This document shows positions 32,171 to 42,282 of a stretch of DNA of 50,408 nucleotides, piece after piece. The notes below the pieces were generated by a model. The model did no database searches. It had not been told where the DNA came from and was given only the letters and a program-made list of their open reading frames with translations. The stretch spans positions 1-50,408 of the forward strand of contig CAKQWJ010000017.1 of the NCBI GenBank assembly GCA_934278925.1, in the 5' to 3' direction. Position 1 is the stretch's first letter; each line of letters begins with the position of its first letter. Source of the stretch: an uncultured Clostridia bacterium. GTDB lineage: Bacteria; Bacillota; Clostridia; Peptostreptococcales; Anaerovoracaceae. Position numbers and translations under genes: made by a program.

Positions 32171-34426
32171 ATGAAAAAAGGTACACGTAAATTTCTATCA
32201 ATTGTCGTGGTATTGGTTATCGCACTGGGGGCATTTGTTTCGCTTAAGGGTATCGGCCCGGTTCAGAGACTTGCGGACAAGATGAAGTACGGACTGGATA
32301 TCAACGGCGGTGTCTATGTTTTGATGGAAGCTGAAACTAACGAAAAGGGGACGCAGCTTTCCAAGCTGATGGATCAGACAAAGTCCGTCCTGGAGAATCG
32401 TGTCAATGCCATGGGTATTTCCGAAGCCTCCGTTTCCATTGAGGGAAACAATCGAGTTCGTGTGGAGATGCCGGGCGTAGAAGATGCACAGGCGGCCATT
32501 GATCAAATCGGTAAGACGGCCCAGCTGAAACTGTTTCTGGCAGACGGTACGGAAGTCATGAGCGGTAATGAGATTACCGATTCTTCTTTTACCACCGACT
32601 CCAAGAATGGCGGATATAAAATTACCATTGACTTCTCGTCCAAGGGGTCCGATGCATTCGCAAGTGCAACTGAGAAGGCGGCATCCGGAACGGTGAAGTC
32701 CACCATGAAAGACGAGAACGGTCAGGCGGTATCCAACACCGCAATTGTCATCAAGTTGGATGACGAAGTGGTATCGGCACCGAGCGTAAGCGAAAAGATC
32801 GCATCCAGAAGCTGTGAAATCACCCGTCCGGGCGGATTCAGCGAGGATGAGGCTTCTTCCACTTCCGCGCTGATTCGAGGCGGTGCACTGCCGGCAACCC
32901 TGAAGGAAATCAGTTCCTCGGTGGAGACGGCGACCATCGGTGCAAATGCACTTCACAAGAGTATTGTAGCCGGCGCAATCGGACTGGGAATCGTTATGCT
33001 GATCATGCTGATGGCATACGGTGCACTGGGATTCATTGCGGACCTGGCACTGCTGCTGTACGTAGAGGTGACTCTGTGGATTATGGCAGGACTGGGATCG
33101 GTTCTCACCTTGCCGGGAATTGCAGGCATCATCCTGTCCATCGGTATGGCGGTAGACTCCAACGTAATTATTTTTACCCGTATTCGGGAAGAAATCGAAA
33201 AGGGAAAATCCATTCGTGTTGCGGTGGATACCGGATTTAAGTCTGCGCTGGCAACGGTAGTGGACTCGCAGACCACCACACTGATTGCAGCCATTGTGCT
33301 CTATCTGATTGGTACCACCTCCGTAAAGGGCTTTGCACTGACGCTGATGATCGGTACGATCTGCAGTATCTTTACCGCAGTATTCATCACACAGCTGTTC
33401 GTAACCGCACTGACGGATATTCCGGCACTGTGCAAGATGAGACATTTCGGAATGCACGAAGACGGCACTCCGAGAATGAAGTGGACCAAGCACATTCACT
33501 TTATCGAAAACCGCAAGAAGTATTTCGCACTAAGCTTGATTGTCATTCTGCTGGGTGTGGGATGTGCGGCATTCAAGGGCTTCAATTACGGAATCGATTT
33601 CACCGGCGGTACGATGATTCAGTTGGAGATGGGTCAGAAGGTGGATTCCGACGAAGTAGCGAAGACCATCGAAAAATACGATCTGAATCCGACCATCGTA
33701 TACGCTTCGGATAACCACAGCCAGGTGGTGATTCGTACCAAGAAAGCACTGAATGCGGATCAGAGGGGACAGGTTATTTCCACTCTTTCAAAGAAATATA
33801 ATTTGAACAAGAAGTCGGTTCTGGCTTCCGAGGAATTCGGACCAACCGTTGGAAAAGAGCTGAGACAGAATGCCATCAAGTCTGTTATTATCGCTGCACT
33901 GTGCATGCTGGTATACATCCGATTCCGGTTCAAGACATGGAAGTACGGAGTCGCTGCGGTTGGCGGTCTGCTGCATGACGTACTGGTGACTCTTTCCATG
34001 TATGCGATTTTCGGATTTACCATTAACAACCCATTCATCGCCGGTATTCTGACGGTTGTGGGTTACTCCATCAACGATACGATCGTAATCTTCGACCGTA
34101 TTCGGGAGAATAAGCGTTTCTACAAGAGAAAAGAACTTATTCCACAGATCAACGACAGCATCAACGAGACTCTATCCCGTTCGATTATGACTTCCATTAC
34201 AACTTTGATTGTTATGGTGCCGCTGTATTTCATGGTATCTTCGGAAATCCGCGAATTCCTGATTCCGCTGATTATCGGTGTCGTTTGCGGAACGTATTCC
34301 TCCATCTTCATCTGCAGCCCGCTGCTTTATGAGATGAAGAGAAAGGAAAGCATGTCCCGGTATGAACTGCAGAAAGAAAAGAAGGCAAAGGCCGCAAAAG
34401 CAAACAATTCCGGAATTGTAAAATAA
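32171..34426 (+). CDS. secDF: Fused protein-export membrane protein SecDF
   Basis: 751 residues, SecD (1 to about 430) joined to SecF (about 450-751), twelve membrane helices expected. It uses the proton gradient to help pull proteins through SecYEG. SecD marks are YGLDINGGVYV and SIGMAVDSNVIIFTRIREE; SecF marks are NYGIDFTGGTMI and GYSINDTIVIFDRIRENK. The extracellular P1 domain lies between helix 1 and 2. The fused form occurs in many Bacillota. AAGG lies shortly before the ATG. Confidence 0.96.
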   Translation: MKKGTRKFLSIVVVLVIALGAFVSLKGIGPVQRLADKMKYGLDINGGVYVLMEAETNEKGTQLSKLMDQTKSVLENRVNAMGISEASVSIEGNNRVRVEMPGVEDAQAAIDQIGKTAQLKLFLADGTEVMSGNEITDSSFTTDSKNGGYKITIDFSSKGSDAFASATEKAASGTVKSTMKDENGQAVSNTAIVIKLDDEVVSAPSVSEKIASRSCEITRPGGFSEDEASSTSALIRGGALPATLKEISSSVETATIGANALHKSIVAGAIGLGIVMLIMLMAYGALGFIADLALLLYVEVTLWIMAGLGSVLTLPGIAGIILSIGMAVDSNVIIFTRIREEIEKGKSIRVAVDTGFKSALATVVDSQTTTLIAAIVLYLIGTTSVKGFALTLMIGTICSIFTAVFITQLFVTALTDIPALCKMRHFGMHEDGTPRMKWTKHIHFIENRKKYFALSLIVILLGVGCAAFKGFNYGIDFTGGTMIQLEMGQKVDSDEVAKTIEKYDLNPTIVYASDNHSQVVIRTKKALNADQRGQVISTLSKKYNLNKKSVLASEEFGPTVGKELRQNAIKSVIIAALCMLVYIRFRFKTWKYGVAAVGGLLHDVLVTLSMYAIFGFTINNPFIAGILTVVGYSINDTIVIFDRIRENKRFYKRKELIPQINDSINETLSRSIMTSITTLIVMVPLYFMVSSEIREFLIPLIIGVVCGTYSSIFICSPLLYEMKRKESMSRYELQKEKKAKAAKANNSGIVK

Positions 34427-34451
34427 ATTTCAACTAAAGGGGTGTTCACGG

Positions 34452-36650
34452 GTGACGACTGATTATAGTATGACAACAGAACAATATATTGAAGATCTCA
34501 AGACGATGAATGAGAGATACGATGATCCGATGATCATCAAGGCCTTTGAAATCGCCAACAGACTTCATAACGGTCAGATGAGAAAGAGTGGAGAACCGTA
34601 TATCATTCATCCGATTGCGGTCTCCAAGATTCTGGCCAGTTTTGGCATGGATAATGAAACGGTCGTCGCCGGCCTCCTTCACGATGTGGTGGAGGATACG
34701 GAGTACACCCGAGAAGAACTGGTAGAGGATTTCAATGAGGAAATCGCTCTGCTGGTGGACGGCGTGACCAAATTGGGAAACATCAAGTATGACTCCAAAG
34801 AAGAACTTCAGGCGGAGAATTTCAGAAAGATGTTTCTTGCCATGTCTAAGGATATTCGTGTCCTGATTATTAAATTGGCGGACCGTCTCCATAACATGCG
34901 AACGATGGAGTTTATGCCGCCCCACAAGCGGAAGGAGAAATCCGCAGAAACACTGGAAATTTACGCGCCCCTTGCCGGGCGCTTGGGAATCTACAGCATT
35001 AAGTTTGAGCTGGAAGATTTAGCATTTAAGTATCTTCATCCGGAAGATTATGAATCGCTGTCGGTTCAGGTAAGCAAACGGAAGGAAGAACGAGAGAAAA
35101 TCGTCGATCAGCTGATCGATGAAATCAGCGATGAGCTGGACAAAGCGAACTTCCATTACGATGTAATGGGGCGTTCAAAGCATCTGTACAGCATCTACAA
35201 GAAGATGACACTGCAGCACAAGCAGCTGGATGAAATCTTTGATTTGATTGCCATTCGTGTCATCGTAAATACGGTAAAAGACTGCTATGCCGTGCTGGGA
35301 CTGGTTCACACCAAATGGACGCCGATTCCGGGACGGTTTAAAGACTATATTGCAATGCCGAAGCCGAACATGTACCAGTCCCTGCATACCACTGTATTGG
35401 ATGAAAACGGGGATCCATTTGAGATTCAGATTCGAACCTACGAGATGCATCGAATCGCGGAATACGGTATTGCGGCACATTGGAAATATAAAGAAGGAAA
35501 AGGCGGTGCCGGCGGAGACTCGTCGGAGCAGAAGCTGGCCTGGCTGAGACAGGCATTGGAGTGGCAGAAGGAAACCGATGACTCTATGGAGTTCTTAGAA
35601 ACCCTGAAGATGGATTTGTTTGATAACCAGGTGTTCGTATTCACCCCAAAGGGAGATGTTATCGAATTGCCGGCAGAGTCCACGCCGCTGGATTTTGCAT
35701 TTAAGATTCATACGGATGTAGGAATCCGCTGCGTAGGGGCCAAGGTGAACGGCAAGATGGTTACCATCGACCATGAGTTGAAGACCGGTGATATCGTGGA
35801 TATCATTACCTCTGCGAATTCGGCCGGACCGAGCATGGATTGGCTGAATATCGCCAAGAGTTCTCAGGCCAAGAATAAAATCCGAAACTGGCTTCGGAAA
35901 GCCAACAAGAATGATTCCCTGGATCGGGGAAAAACCAATATCGCGAACTACATTAAGAAGAAGGGTTATGACCCCCATCTGGTGGCGAAGAATGCCTATC
36001 TTCTGAAAGCGGTAAAGGACATGAAACTGAACAATGTCAATGAGCTGTATCTGCAGATTTCCAACGGCGGAAGTGCGTTGGCAAAACTGGGACAGCGGCT
36101 GATTGATTATTTCATCGAGGACAATAAGAAGGAAGAAGTCCGCAAAGAAGAAGAAATTAAGAAGAAGAAACAGGTTCATCGGGAAAACAGTTCCGATGGA
36201 ACCGGGATTATTGTGAAAGGTTCGGATAACCTGTTAATTCGTATCGCCAGATGCTGCACTCCGGTTCCGGGAGATGATATCATCGGATTCATCACAAAGG
36301 GCCGCGGCATTACGGTACATCGGAAGGACTGCAGCAATATCGTGAGCCTGCCGGAGCAGGAAAAAGGACGGTTGATTCAGGTGGAATGGGAAACCCCGAA
36401 GGAAGGGCAGACCTATTACACGGATATCAATATCTGCTGTCAGGACCGCCGAGGAATGTTCAGCGACATTTCCAAGGTGTGTGAAGACATGGATGTTCGC
36501 CTGGTAGGGGTGAATATGAAACCGGCAGATATGGAATACGTTAACGTGACGATTACCGTGGCCATTACCGGAACGCATCAGATTCAGAGACTGCTGATTG
36601 CGCTGCGGAATGTCTCTGGAATTGATAAGGTATACAGGACGAAATCATGA
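34452..36650 (+). CDS. relA: Bifunctional (p)ppGpp synthetase/hydrolase (RelA/SpoT homologue)
   Basis: 732 residues, long RSH type. Makes and degrades the alarmone (p)ppGpp in the stringent response. The N-terminal HD hydrolase has HDVVEDT (His77-Asp78) and KLADRLHNMRTM, so hydrolase is probably active. The synthetase region includes KHLYSIYKKM and the YQSLHTTV motif. TGS (VFVFTPKGDVIELP) follows, then a Zn-finger-like segment with ARCCTPVPGD and a C-terminal ACT domain. I choose GTG at 34452 (AAAGGGGTG 7 bases upstream); an ATG at 34470 is the alternative. It starts 25 bases after secDF. Confidence 0.96.
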   Translation: MTTDYSMTTEQYIEDLKTMNERYDDPMIIKAFEIANRLHNGQMRKSGEPYIIHPIAVSKILASFGMDNETVVAGLLHDVVEDTEYTREELVEDFNEEIALLVDGVTKLGNIKYDSKEELQAENFRKMFLAMSKDIRVLIIKLADRLHNMRTMEFMPPHKRKEKSAETLEIYAPLAGRLGIYSIKFELEDLAFKYLHPEDYESLSVQVSKRKEEREKIVDQLIDEISDELDKANFHYDVMGRSKHLYSIYKKMTLQHKQLDEIFDLIAIRVIVNTVKDCYAVLGLVHTKWTPIPGRFKDYIAMPKPNMYQSLHTTVLDENGDPFEIQIRTYEMHRIAEYGIAAHWKYKEGKGGAGGDSSEQKLAWLRQALEWQKETDDSMEFLETLKMDLFDNQVFVFTPKGDVIELPAESTPLDFAFKIHTDVGIRCVGAKVNGKMVTIDHELKTGDIVDIITSANSAGPSMDWLNIAKSSQAKNKIRNWLRKANKNDSLDRGKTNIANYIKKKGYDPHLVAKNAYLLKAVKDMKLNNVNELYLQISNGGSALAKLGQRLIDYFIEDNKKEEVRKEEEIKKKKQVHRENSSDGTGIIVKGSDNLLIRIARCCTPVPGDDIIGFITKGRGITVHRKDCSNIVSLPEQEKGRLIQVEWETPKEGQTYYTDINICCQDRRGMFSDISKVCEDMDVRLVGVNMKPADMEYVNVTITVAITGTHQIQRLLIALRNVSGIDKVYRTKS

Positions 36651-37264
36651 TTACAGTAAAACGATACGATGAAAATATGCTTCAGGAGAACACCTATATT
36701 CTCACGGATTCCGAAACAAATCAGGGAATGATAATCGATCCCGGTTGTTATACTCCGGCTATGAAGAAGGAACTTCAGAACTTGACTGAACTGAAGTACA
36801 TCATACTGACTCATGCTCATGGTGACCATATGGGTGCTCTGAATGCCATTCGCAGGGATTATCCGGATGCGGTATTGATTGCCGGTGTCAAGGAAAAGAA
36901 ACTTCTTCTGGATGCGGAGAATAACGGCTCCATGGAATTTTCGCCGGAGCCGGTGAGCACGGAGGCAGACCGATATGTTTCGGAAGGAGACTCGGTAACT
37001 TTAGGAAGTATAGAGTTTACTTTTATGGAAACACCGGGACATACGGAAGGTGGAATCTGTATCTGCGGCGATGGTAAAATTTTCACCGGAGACACCCTGT
37101 TTTTCCGAAGCATCGGACGGACGGATTTGTATTCCGGAAATATGGAGCAGATGCGGAAGTCGCTGCAGAAACTGATGAGGCTGCCGGATGAAATTCAGGT
37201 GCTGCCGGGACACGGACCGGGCACCTCTATCGGCGCAGAGAAGAAAGGAAATCCATTTGTATAG
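36647..37264 (+). CDS. MBL-fold metallohydrolase (glyoxalase II-like)
   Basis: 205 residues. Metallo-beta-lactamase fold with the two-metal motif THAHGDH (about 54-60), then PGHTEGG, GDTLF and the final GHGP ligand segment; this pattern fits the YqgX/GloB-like hydrolases that act on thioesters such as lactoyl-thiols. The true substrate cannot be read from sequence. The ATG overlaps the relA stop (ATGA), so translation is coupled. The same neighbour is found beside relA and hemZ in other Clostridia. Confidence 0.88.
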   Translation: MITVKRYDENMLQENTYILTDSETNQGMIIDPGCYTPAMKKELQNLTELKYIILTHAHGDHMGALNAIRRDYPDAVLIAGVKEKKLLLDAENNGSMEFSPEPVSTEADRYVSEGDSVTLGSIEFTFMETPGHTEGGICICGDGKIFTGDTLFFRSIGRTDLYSGNMEQMRKSLQKLMRLPDEIQVLPGHGPGTSIGAEKKGNPFV

Positions 37265-38651
37265 ATTCTATCTAAACGGAATCAAAAATGAATATCACCT
37301 GGAGGAGTTGGCACGGGAGTTTTTGGCGAATGATGAGTTCGAAATCATCCCGGTGGACTTTCATGAAGGGTTTTCGCCGAGGTTAACGGATAAAAGTTAT
37401 TTGTTGAATGGCGAAAAAGGTGCGGATTTGGACGGTGCGAAGAGAGAATTGTACCGTATCCTGTCGGATTTAACCGGAATTGCCCCCGAGTGGGGGACCC
37501 TTACCGGGGTGAGGCCGTTGAAATTGGCTTTTTCCGTTTACAGTCAGTGCGGCGACATCGCACAGACCATGGAAACCATGGCACAGAAGTACCTGCTTCA
37601 TCGGGAAAAAATCGAGCTTCTGCGCAGAATTCTCAATTATCAGCTGTCGTATATGGAGCGCCCGGAAGCGGACAGCCTCAGCCTGTACATCCATATTCCG
37701 TTTTGCCCGACGAGATGTTCGTACTGCTCATTTGCCAGCAGTGTGGCGACATCGGAGGAGATTGCAGAGTATCTGGAATTTCTTTTGAGGGAAGTGGAAT
37801 ATACCGGGGCAAAATTCCGAAAGACGGGCCAGTCGGTGGAAAGCGTGTATATTGGCGGCGGGACTCCTACCACTTTGGAAGCGGATCAGTTGAGCCGTTT
37901 AGTGGATGCGATTCAATCGGCTTTTCAGTTGGATTTATCCCGCATCGAATTCACCATTGAAGCGGGGAGACCGGACACCATCACACGAGATAAGCTGCAA
38001 CAGATTCATGTAAAAGGGGTGGATCGAATCAGCATCAATCCGCAATCCATGAATCCGCAGACGTTGCGGGAAATCGGGCGGGAGCACAGCCCGGAGGATA
38101 TTCGAGAGGCATTTAGGACCGCTGCAGAGATGGGATTTCGAATCATCAATTCCGATGTAATTGCGGGACTGCCCGGTGAGACTCCGGACGATTTCAAGAG
38201 CACTTTGGAAGAATTGGTGTCGCTGGGAGCCAACAACATTACGGTACATACCCTATCGGTAAAAAGAGGATCGAAGCTGAAAGAACAGGATCCGGAGTAT
38301 TACCGCAGAGATACGGAGAATGTGCGGACCATGCTGAAGTTTTCGGAAGAATTCCTTACTGCGCATGGTTTTGAACCGTATTATATATATCGGCAAAAAC
38401 ATCAGATGGGGTCTTTTGAGAACGTGGGATACTGCAAGCCGGAGGCCCATTCGGTATATAACGTGCGGATAATGGAAGAAAAACAGACCATCATCGGCCT
38501 GGGGGCCGGTGCAATCGGCAAGAGATATTACCCGGAATCGGATCGTTTGGAACGAATTCCGAATGTGGGGAACAGTGCGATTTATAAAGAGCGTTTCGAT
38601 GAAATGCTTTTGCGAAAAAATAATTACTGGGAGGATAGAGATGGCAATTAA
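37257..38651 (+). CDS. hemZ: HemZ, radical-SAM coproporphyrinogen dehydrogenase family
   Basis: 464 residues. Related to HemN, the oxygen-independent enzyme for coproporphyrinogen III; HemZ proteins are widespread in Clostridia, some of which make no haem, so the reaction here is uncertain. Radical-SAM CX3CX2C is CPTRCSYC, preceded by LYIHIPF; GGGTPTTL, EAGRPDTI and the C-terminal YYIYRQKHQMGSFENVG are present. I chose TTG at 37257 (AAAGGAA 6 bases upstream), giving an 8-base overlap with the MBL gene. The hisS start overlaps its end by 11 bases. Confidence 0.88.
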   Translation: MYRFYLNGIKNEYHLEELAREFLANDEFEIIPVDFHEGFSPRLTDKSYLLNGEKGADLDGAKRELYRILSDLTGIAPEWGTLTGVRPLKLAFSVYSQCGDIAQTMETMAQKYLLHREKIELLRRILNYQLSYMERPEADSLSLYIHIPFCPTRCSYCSFASSVATSEEIAEYLEFLLREVEYTGAKFRKTGQSVESVYIGGGTPTTLEADQLSRLVDAIQSAFQLDLSRIEFTIEAGRPDTITRDKLQQIHVKGVDRISINPQSMNPQTLREIGREHSPEDIREAFRTAAEMGFRIINSDVIAGLPGETPDDFKSTLEELVSLGANNITVHTLSVKRGSKLKEQDPEYYRRDTENVRTMLKFSEEFLTAHGFEPYYIYRQKHQMGSFENVGYCKPEAHSVYNVRIMEEKQTIIGLGAGAIGKRYYPESDRLERIPNVGNSAIYKERFDEMLLRKNNYWEDRDGN

Positions 38652-39897
38652 AGCACCGAAGGGTACGAAGGACATGATGCCGGAGGATGCCTACAAGTGG
38701 CACTATATTGAAGATGCTTTCTTCGAGATTTGCGACGAATACGGCTTCGGCGAACTTCGCACACCGATTTTTGAGGATACGAACCTGTTCAACCGAGGCG
38801 TTGGGGAGACCACGGATATCGTTCAGAAGGAAATGTACACCTTTGAAGATCTCGGTCACCGCAGCATCACGCTGAAACCGGAAGGAACATCTCCGGCGGT
38901 TCGTGCTTTTATTGAAAGCAAACATTTTGCGGATATGCAGCCGAGCAAGTATTGTTACAACACCCCGTGCTTCCGATATGAGAAGCCGCAGGCAGGACGG
39001 CTTCGTCAGTTCCATCAGTTCGGCATCGAGAACTTCGGGGCATCGTCCATGATGGCGGATGCGGAAATCATCGCAATGGCGGACGATTTTCTGAAGCGCA
39101 TGGGCATTGATGAAATCGAGCTGCATATCAATAGCGTTGGTTGTCGGGAATGCCGTACAAAGTATCGGAAAGCGCTGCAGGATTTTCTGCGGCCGCATTA
39201 CGATGAACTGTGCAGTACCTGTCAGTCTCGCTTCGAAACGAATCCGATGCGTATTCTGGACTGCAAATCCAAGGACGACCAGGAAATCGTCAAGGATGCG
39301 CCGCTGATGGTGGATTATCTCTGCGAGGACTGCCGGACGGCATTCGAGGAACTTCAAGAAAACCTGAAGGCTATGGATATTCAGTTCAAGGTGGATCCGA
39401 AAATCGTTCGGGGATTGGATTATTATACCAAGACCGCTTTTGAGTTTGTCACCACAAAGATTGGCGCACAGGGCACGGTCTGCGGCGGTGGCCGATACGA
39501 TCATCTGATTGAGGAAATCGGCGGGCCATCCATGCCGGGTGTAGGATTCGGCCTGGGCAAGGAGCGTCTGCTGATGCTGATGGAAATGTGCGGATCGGAT
39601 TTCGGCAAACCGGTACAGCCGGAAATCATGATTGCATTCATCGGAGACAAGGCGAAACACTACGCATTGAATCTGGTACAGTATCTGCGCCACAATCATG
39701 TTCGTGCGATTGTGGATACTCAGGAACGGAATTTGAAAGGCCAAATGAAGTATTCCAACAAGGTGGGCGTGCAGTATTCCATCGTTATCGGAGACGATGA
39801 AATCGAAAGTGGAGAACTGACGCTGAAGAACATGGAAACCGGCGAACAGACGAAAATTGTCAAGGAAGAAATTTTGAATAAAATCAGGAGAGGATAA
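38641..39897 (+). CDS. hisS: Histidine-tRNA ligase
   Basis: 418 residues, class II synthetase. KGTKDMMPED at the N-terminus, motif 2 region with LKPEGTSPAVRAF and YCYNTPCFRYEKPQAGRLRQ in part, HisA motifs GLDYYTKTAFEF and CGGGRYDHL, and motif 3 GFGLGKERLL. The C-terminal anticodon-binding domain (about 325-418) ends in the family-typical helix. The start is ATG 38641 behind GGGAGG. No T-box leader is present, as it overlaps hemZ by 11 bases. Confidence 0.96.
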   Translation: MAIKAPKGTKDMMPEDAYKWHYIEDAFFEICDEYGFGELRTPIFEDTNLFNRGVGETTDIVQKEMYTFEDLGHRSITLKPEGTSPAVRAFIESKHFADMQPSKYCYNTPCFRYEKPQAGRLRQFHQFGIENFGASSMMADAEIIAMADDFLKRMGIDEIELHINSVGCRECRTKYRKALQDFLRPHYDELCSTCQSRFETNPMRILDCKSKDDQEIVKDAPLMVDYLCEDCRTAFEELQENLKAMDIQFKVDPKIVRGLDYYTKTAFEFVTTKIGAQGTVCGGGRYDHLIEEIGGPSMPGVGFGLGKERLLMLMEMCGSDFGKPVQPEIMIAFIGDKAKHYALNLVQYLRHNHVRAIVDTQERNLKGQMKYSNKVGVQYSIVIGDDEIESGELTLKNMETGEQTKIVKEEILNKIRRG

Positions 39898-41672
39898 TGT
39901 CAGAAATTTACAAGCGCACACATATGTGCGGCGAGCTGCGGCTTGCAGATGAGGGAAAAGAAGTCATTCTGAACGGTTGGGTTGCCAAGCAGAGAAGCTT
40001 GGGCAGTCTGGTGTTCGTAGATCTTCGGGACAAGACGGGAATTACCCAGATTACTTTTAACGAAGATATTCCGGAAGAACTGATGGAAGCAGCAAAATCT
40101 CTGCGGAGTGAGTTCTCTGTCGGCATCAAGGGCATCGTTCATGAGCGAAGCGCTAAGAACGATCACCTTCCAACCGGTGAGATTGAAGTGTTTGCAACGG
40201 ACATGGTAATTTATTCCAGTGCAGAGACTCCGCCAATCTACATCCGTGACGATGATAATGTGGATGAATCCCTTCGTCTCAAATACCGTTATTTGGATCT
40301 GAGAAAGAATAAGATGCAGAGAAATCTGCTGTTCCGCCACAAGGTCACCAAATGTGCAAGAGATTATTTCGATGAAAACGGATTTGTTGAGGTGGAAACC
40401 CCAATGCTGATCAAGTCTACACCGGAAGGCGCACGCGATTATCTGGTGCCGAGCAGAGTGAAGAACGGTGCATTCTACGCACTTCCGCAGTCTCCGCAGA
40501 TGTTCAAACAACTGCTGATGGTAGCCGGTACGGATCGGTATTTCCAGATTGTAAAGTGCTTCCGTGATGAGGATTTGAGAGCAGACCGTCAGCCGGAATT
40601 CACTCAGATAGATTTGGAAATGTCCTATGTGGATCAGGAAGATGTCATCGCAATGCAGGAAGGGTTCCTGAAGAAGCTGATGAAAGACCTGAAGGGAATG
40701 GACATTGAGACTCCGTTCCCGAGACTAACCTGGACGGAAGCCATGGAACGTTACGGTTCCGATAAGCCGGATACTCGTTTCGGAATCGAACTGGCTCTTT
40801 TGAATGATTTGGTACAGAACTGTGACTTTGCCGTATTTACCGGCGCACTGGAAAATGGCGGCGATGTTCGGGGCATCTGTGTACCGGGCGGTGCAGCTCA
40901 GTATTCCAGAAAGAAGATTGACAAACTGACTGAGGAGGCAAAGCATTACGGTGCGAAGGGCCTTGTATGGATTAAAAAGGAAAACGGAGAATACAATTCT
41001 TCCGTGAAAAAATTCTTTACCGAAGAGCAGCTGGCAGAAATCATGGATCGCCTGGGTGCAGAAGACGGGGACGTTGCATTTATCGTCAGCGATCGGAAGA
41101 AGGTTGTGTTCGATACCTTAGGCTGGCTGAGACGGAAGATTGCCGATCAGATGGGCCTGCTGGATGACAATCAGTTCAATTTCCTGTGGGTGGTGGATTT
41201 CCCGATGTTTGAGGAAGATGATGAAGGAAACATCAAAGCCATGCACCATCCGTTTACTCAGCCAAAGCTGGACGAACTGGATAAGCTGGATGGAAATATC
41301 CTGGATCTCAAGGCTGATGCATACGACATCGTATTGAACGGTGTGGAATTGGGCGGCGGAAGCGTCCGTATCCACGATAAGGAACTTCAGGCGAAGATGT
41401 TCCACGTTCTGGGTCTCAGCGATGAGGAGTGCAGAGAAAAGTTCGGCTTCCTGATTGATGCCTTCAAATACGGTGCACCACCGCATGCCGGCTTGGCATA
41501 TGGTTTGGACAGAATGGTAATGCTGCTGCTGGGTGAAAAGAGCATCCGTGAAGTTATCGCCTTCCCGAAGAACCAGAATGCAGAGTGCCTGGTAAGTGAA
41601 GCGCCGGGACTGGTTGACGAGAAACAGCTGGAAGAATTGGGCATTCAGGTCGTTGCTTCCGAAAATGAATAA
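39897..41672 (+). CDS. aspS: Aspartate-tRNA ligase
   Basis: 591 residues, bacterial type with the GAD insertion. An OB-fold anticodon domain lies at the N-terminus (VILNGWVAKQRSLGSLVFVDLRD in part), motif 2 is FRDEDLRADRQPEFTQID, and motif 3 is GLDRMVMLLLG. The ATG overlaps the hisS stop by one base (TAATG) and has AGGAGAGGA upstream, so His and Asp synthetases are made together, the usual pairing in Bacillota. Whether it also charges Asn-tRNA cannot be told here. Confidence 0.97.
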   Translation: MSEIYKRTHMCGELRLADEGKEVILNGWVAKQRSLGSLVFVDLRDKTGITQITFNEDIPEELMEAAKSLRSEFSVGIKGIVHERSAKNDHLPTGEIEVFATDMVIYSSAETPPIYIRDDDNVDESLRLKYRYLDLRKNKMQRNLLFRHKVTKCARDYFDENGFVEVETPMLIKSTPEGARDYLVPSRVKNGAFYALPQSPQMFKQLLMVAGTDRYFQIVKCFRDEDLRADRQPEFTQIDLEMSYVDQEDVIAMQEGFLKKLMKDLKGMDIETPFPRLTWTEAMERYGSDKPDTRFGIELALLNDLVQNCDFAVFTGALENGGDVRGICVPGGAAQYSRKKIDKLTEEAKHYGAKGLVWIKKENGEYNSSVKKFFTEEQLAEIMDRLGAEDGDVAFIVSDRKKVVFDTLGWLRRKIADQMGLLDDNQFNFLWVVDFPMFEEDDEGNIKAMHHPFTQPKLDELDKLDGNILDLKADAYDIVLNGVELGGGSVRIHDKELQAKMFHVLGLSDEECREKFGFLIDAFKYGAPPHAGLAYGLDRMVMLLLGEKSIREVIAFPKNQNAECLVSEAPGLVDEKQLEELGIQVVASENE

Positions 41673-42282
41673 GACAGCATTATTCGGCGGAACCTTCGAT
41701 CCGATTCATCGAGGGCACATTAACCTGGCGATGGAGGCGGTTCGGGAATGTAATTTGAATCAACTGATTTTTCTGCCCAATTACATCTCTCCCTTTAAAA
41801 GGGACAGCAAAGTAAGCCCGGGAGAGATGCGGGCGGAAATGATTCGGCGAATTCTTCCTTTAAATTCGGCGTTTTCCATTTCGGAGTACGAATTGGAGCG
41901 GCAAGAACCTTCCTATTCCTACGATACGTTAAGCTATTTTCGGGATCGGATGCCGGATGCAGAAATTTCTTTTATCATCGGGTTCGATTCGGTGCTGACT
42001 ATCGAGAAGTGGTATCGGGGTCCGGATTTGCTACGGGAATTTCCGCTGATCACGGGGGTTCGTCCTCATGTTTCCACGGAGGATGGATTGGAAAGAATTG
42101 AGTATTTTCGGAAGAAGTATCAAAGTCGGTTTCATGTGTTGAATTTAAAACCATTTGATGCTTCCTCAACGGAAATCCGGGAAAACGTGCGGAAAGGAAA
42201 GGATATTTCGGAGCTGGTGGTTCCGGAAGTAGAAGAGTATATAAGAAACAATGGAATCTATCTCGATGGAATTGATGAATGA
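41665..42282 (+). CDS. nadD: Nicotinate-nucleotide adenylyltransferase
   Basis: 205 residues. Joins nicotinate mononucleotide with ATP to nicotinate adenine dinucleotide in NAD synthesis. The GGTFDPIHRGH nucleotidyl-transferase signature stands at the N-terminus, and the second signature DASSTEIRENVRKG near the C-terminus carries the (S/T)XXXR ATP site. The ATG overlaps aspS by 8 bases. No own ribosome site, which suggests coupling. The nadD-yqeK-rsfS order is the standard Bacillota cluster. Confidence 0.93.
   Translation: MNKTALFGGTFDPIHRGHINLAMEAVRECNLNQLIFLPNYISPFKRDSKVSPGEMRAEMIRRILPLNSAFSISEYELERQEPSYSYDTLSYFRDRMPDAEISFIIGFDSVLTIEKWYRGPDLLREFPLITGVRPHVSTEDGLERIEYFRKKYQSRFHVLNLKPFDASSTEIRENVRKGKDISELVVPEVEEYIRNNGIYLDGIDE

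Noticed and set aside
38500..39900. T-box control of hisS or aspS
   Set aside because: Both genes overlap the gene before them, leaving no leader.
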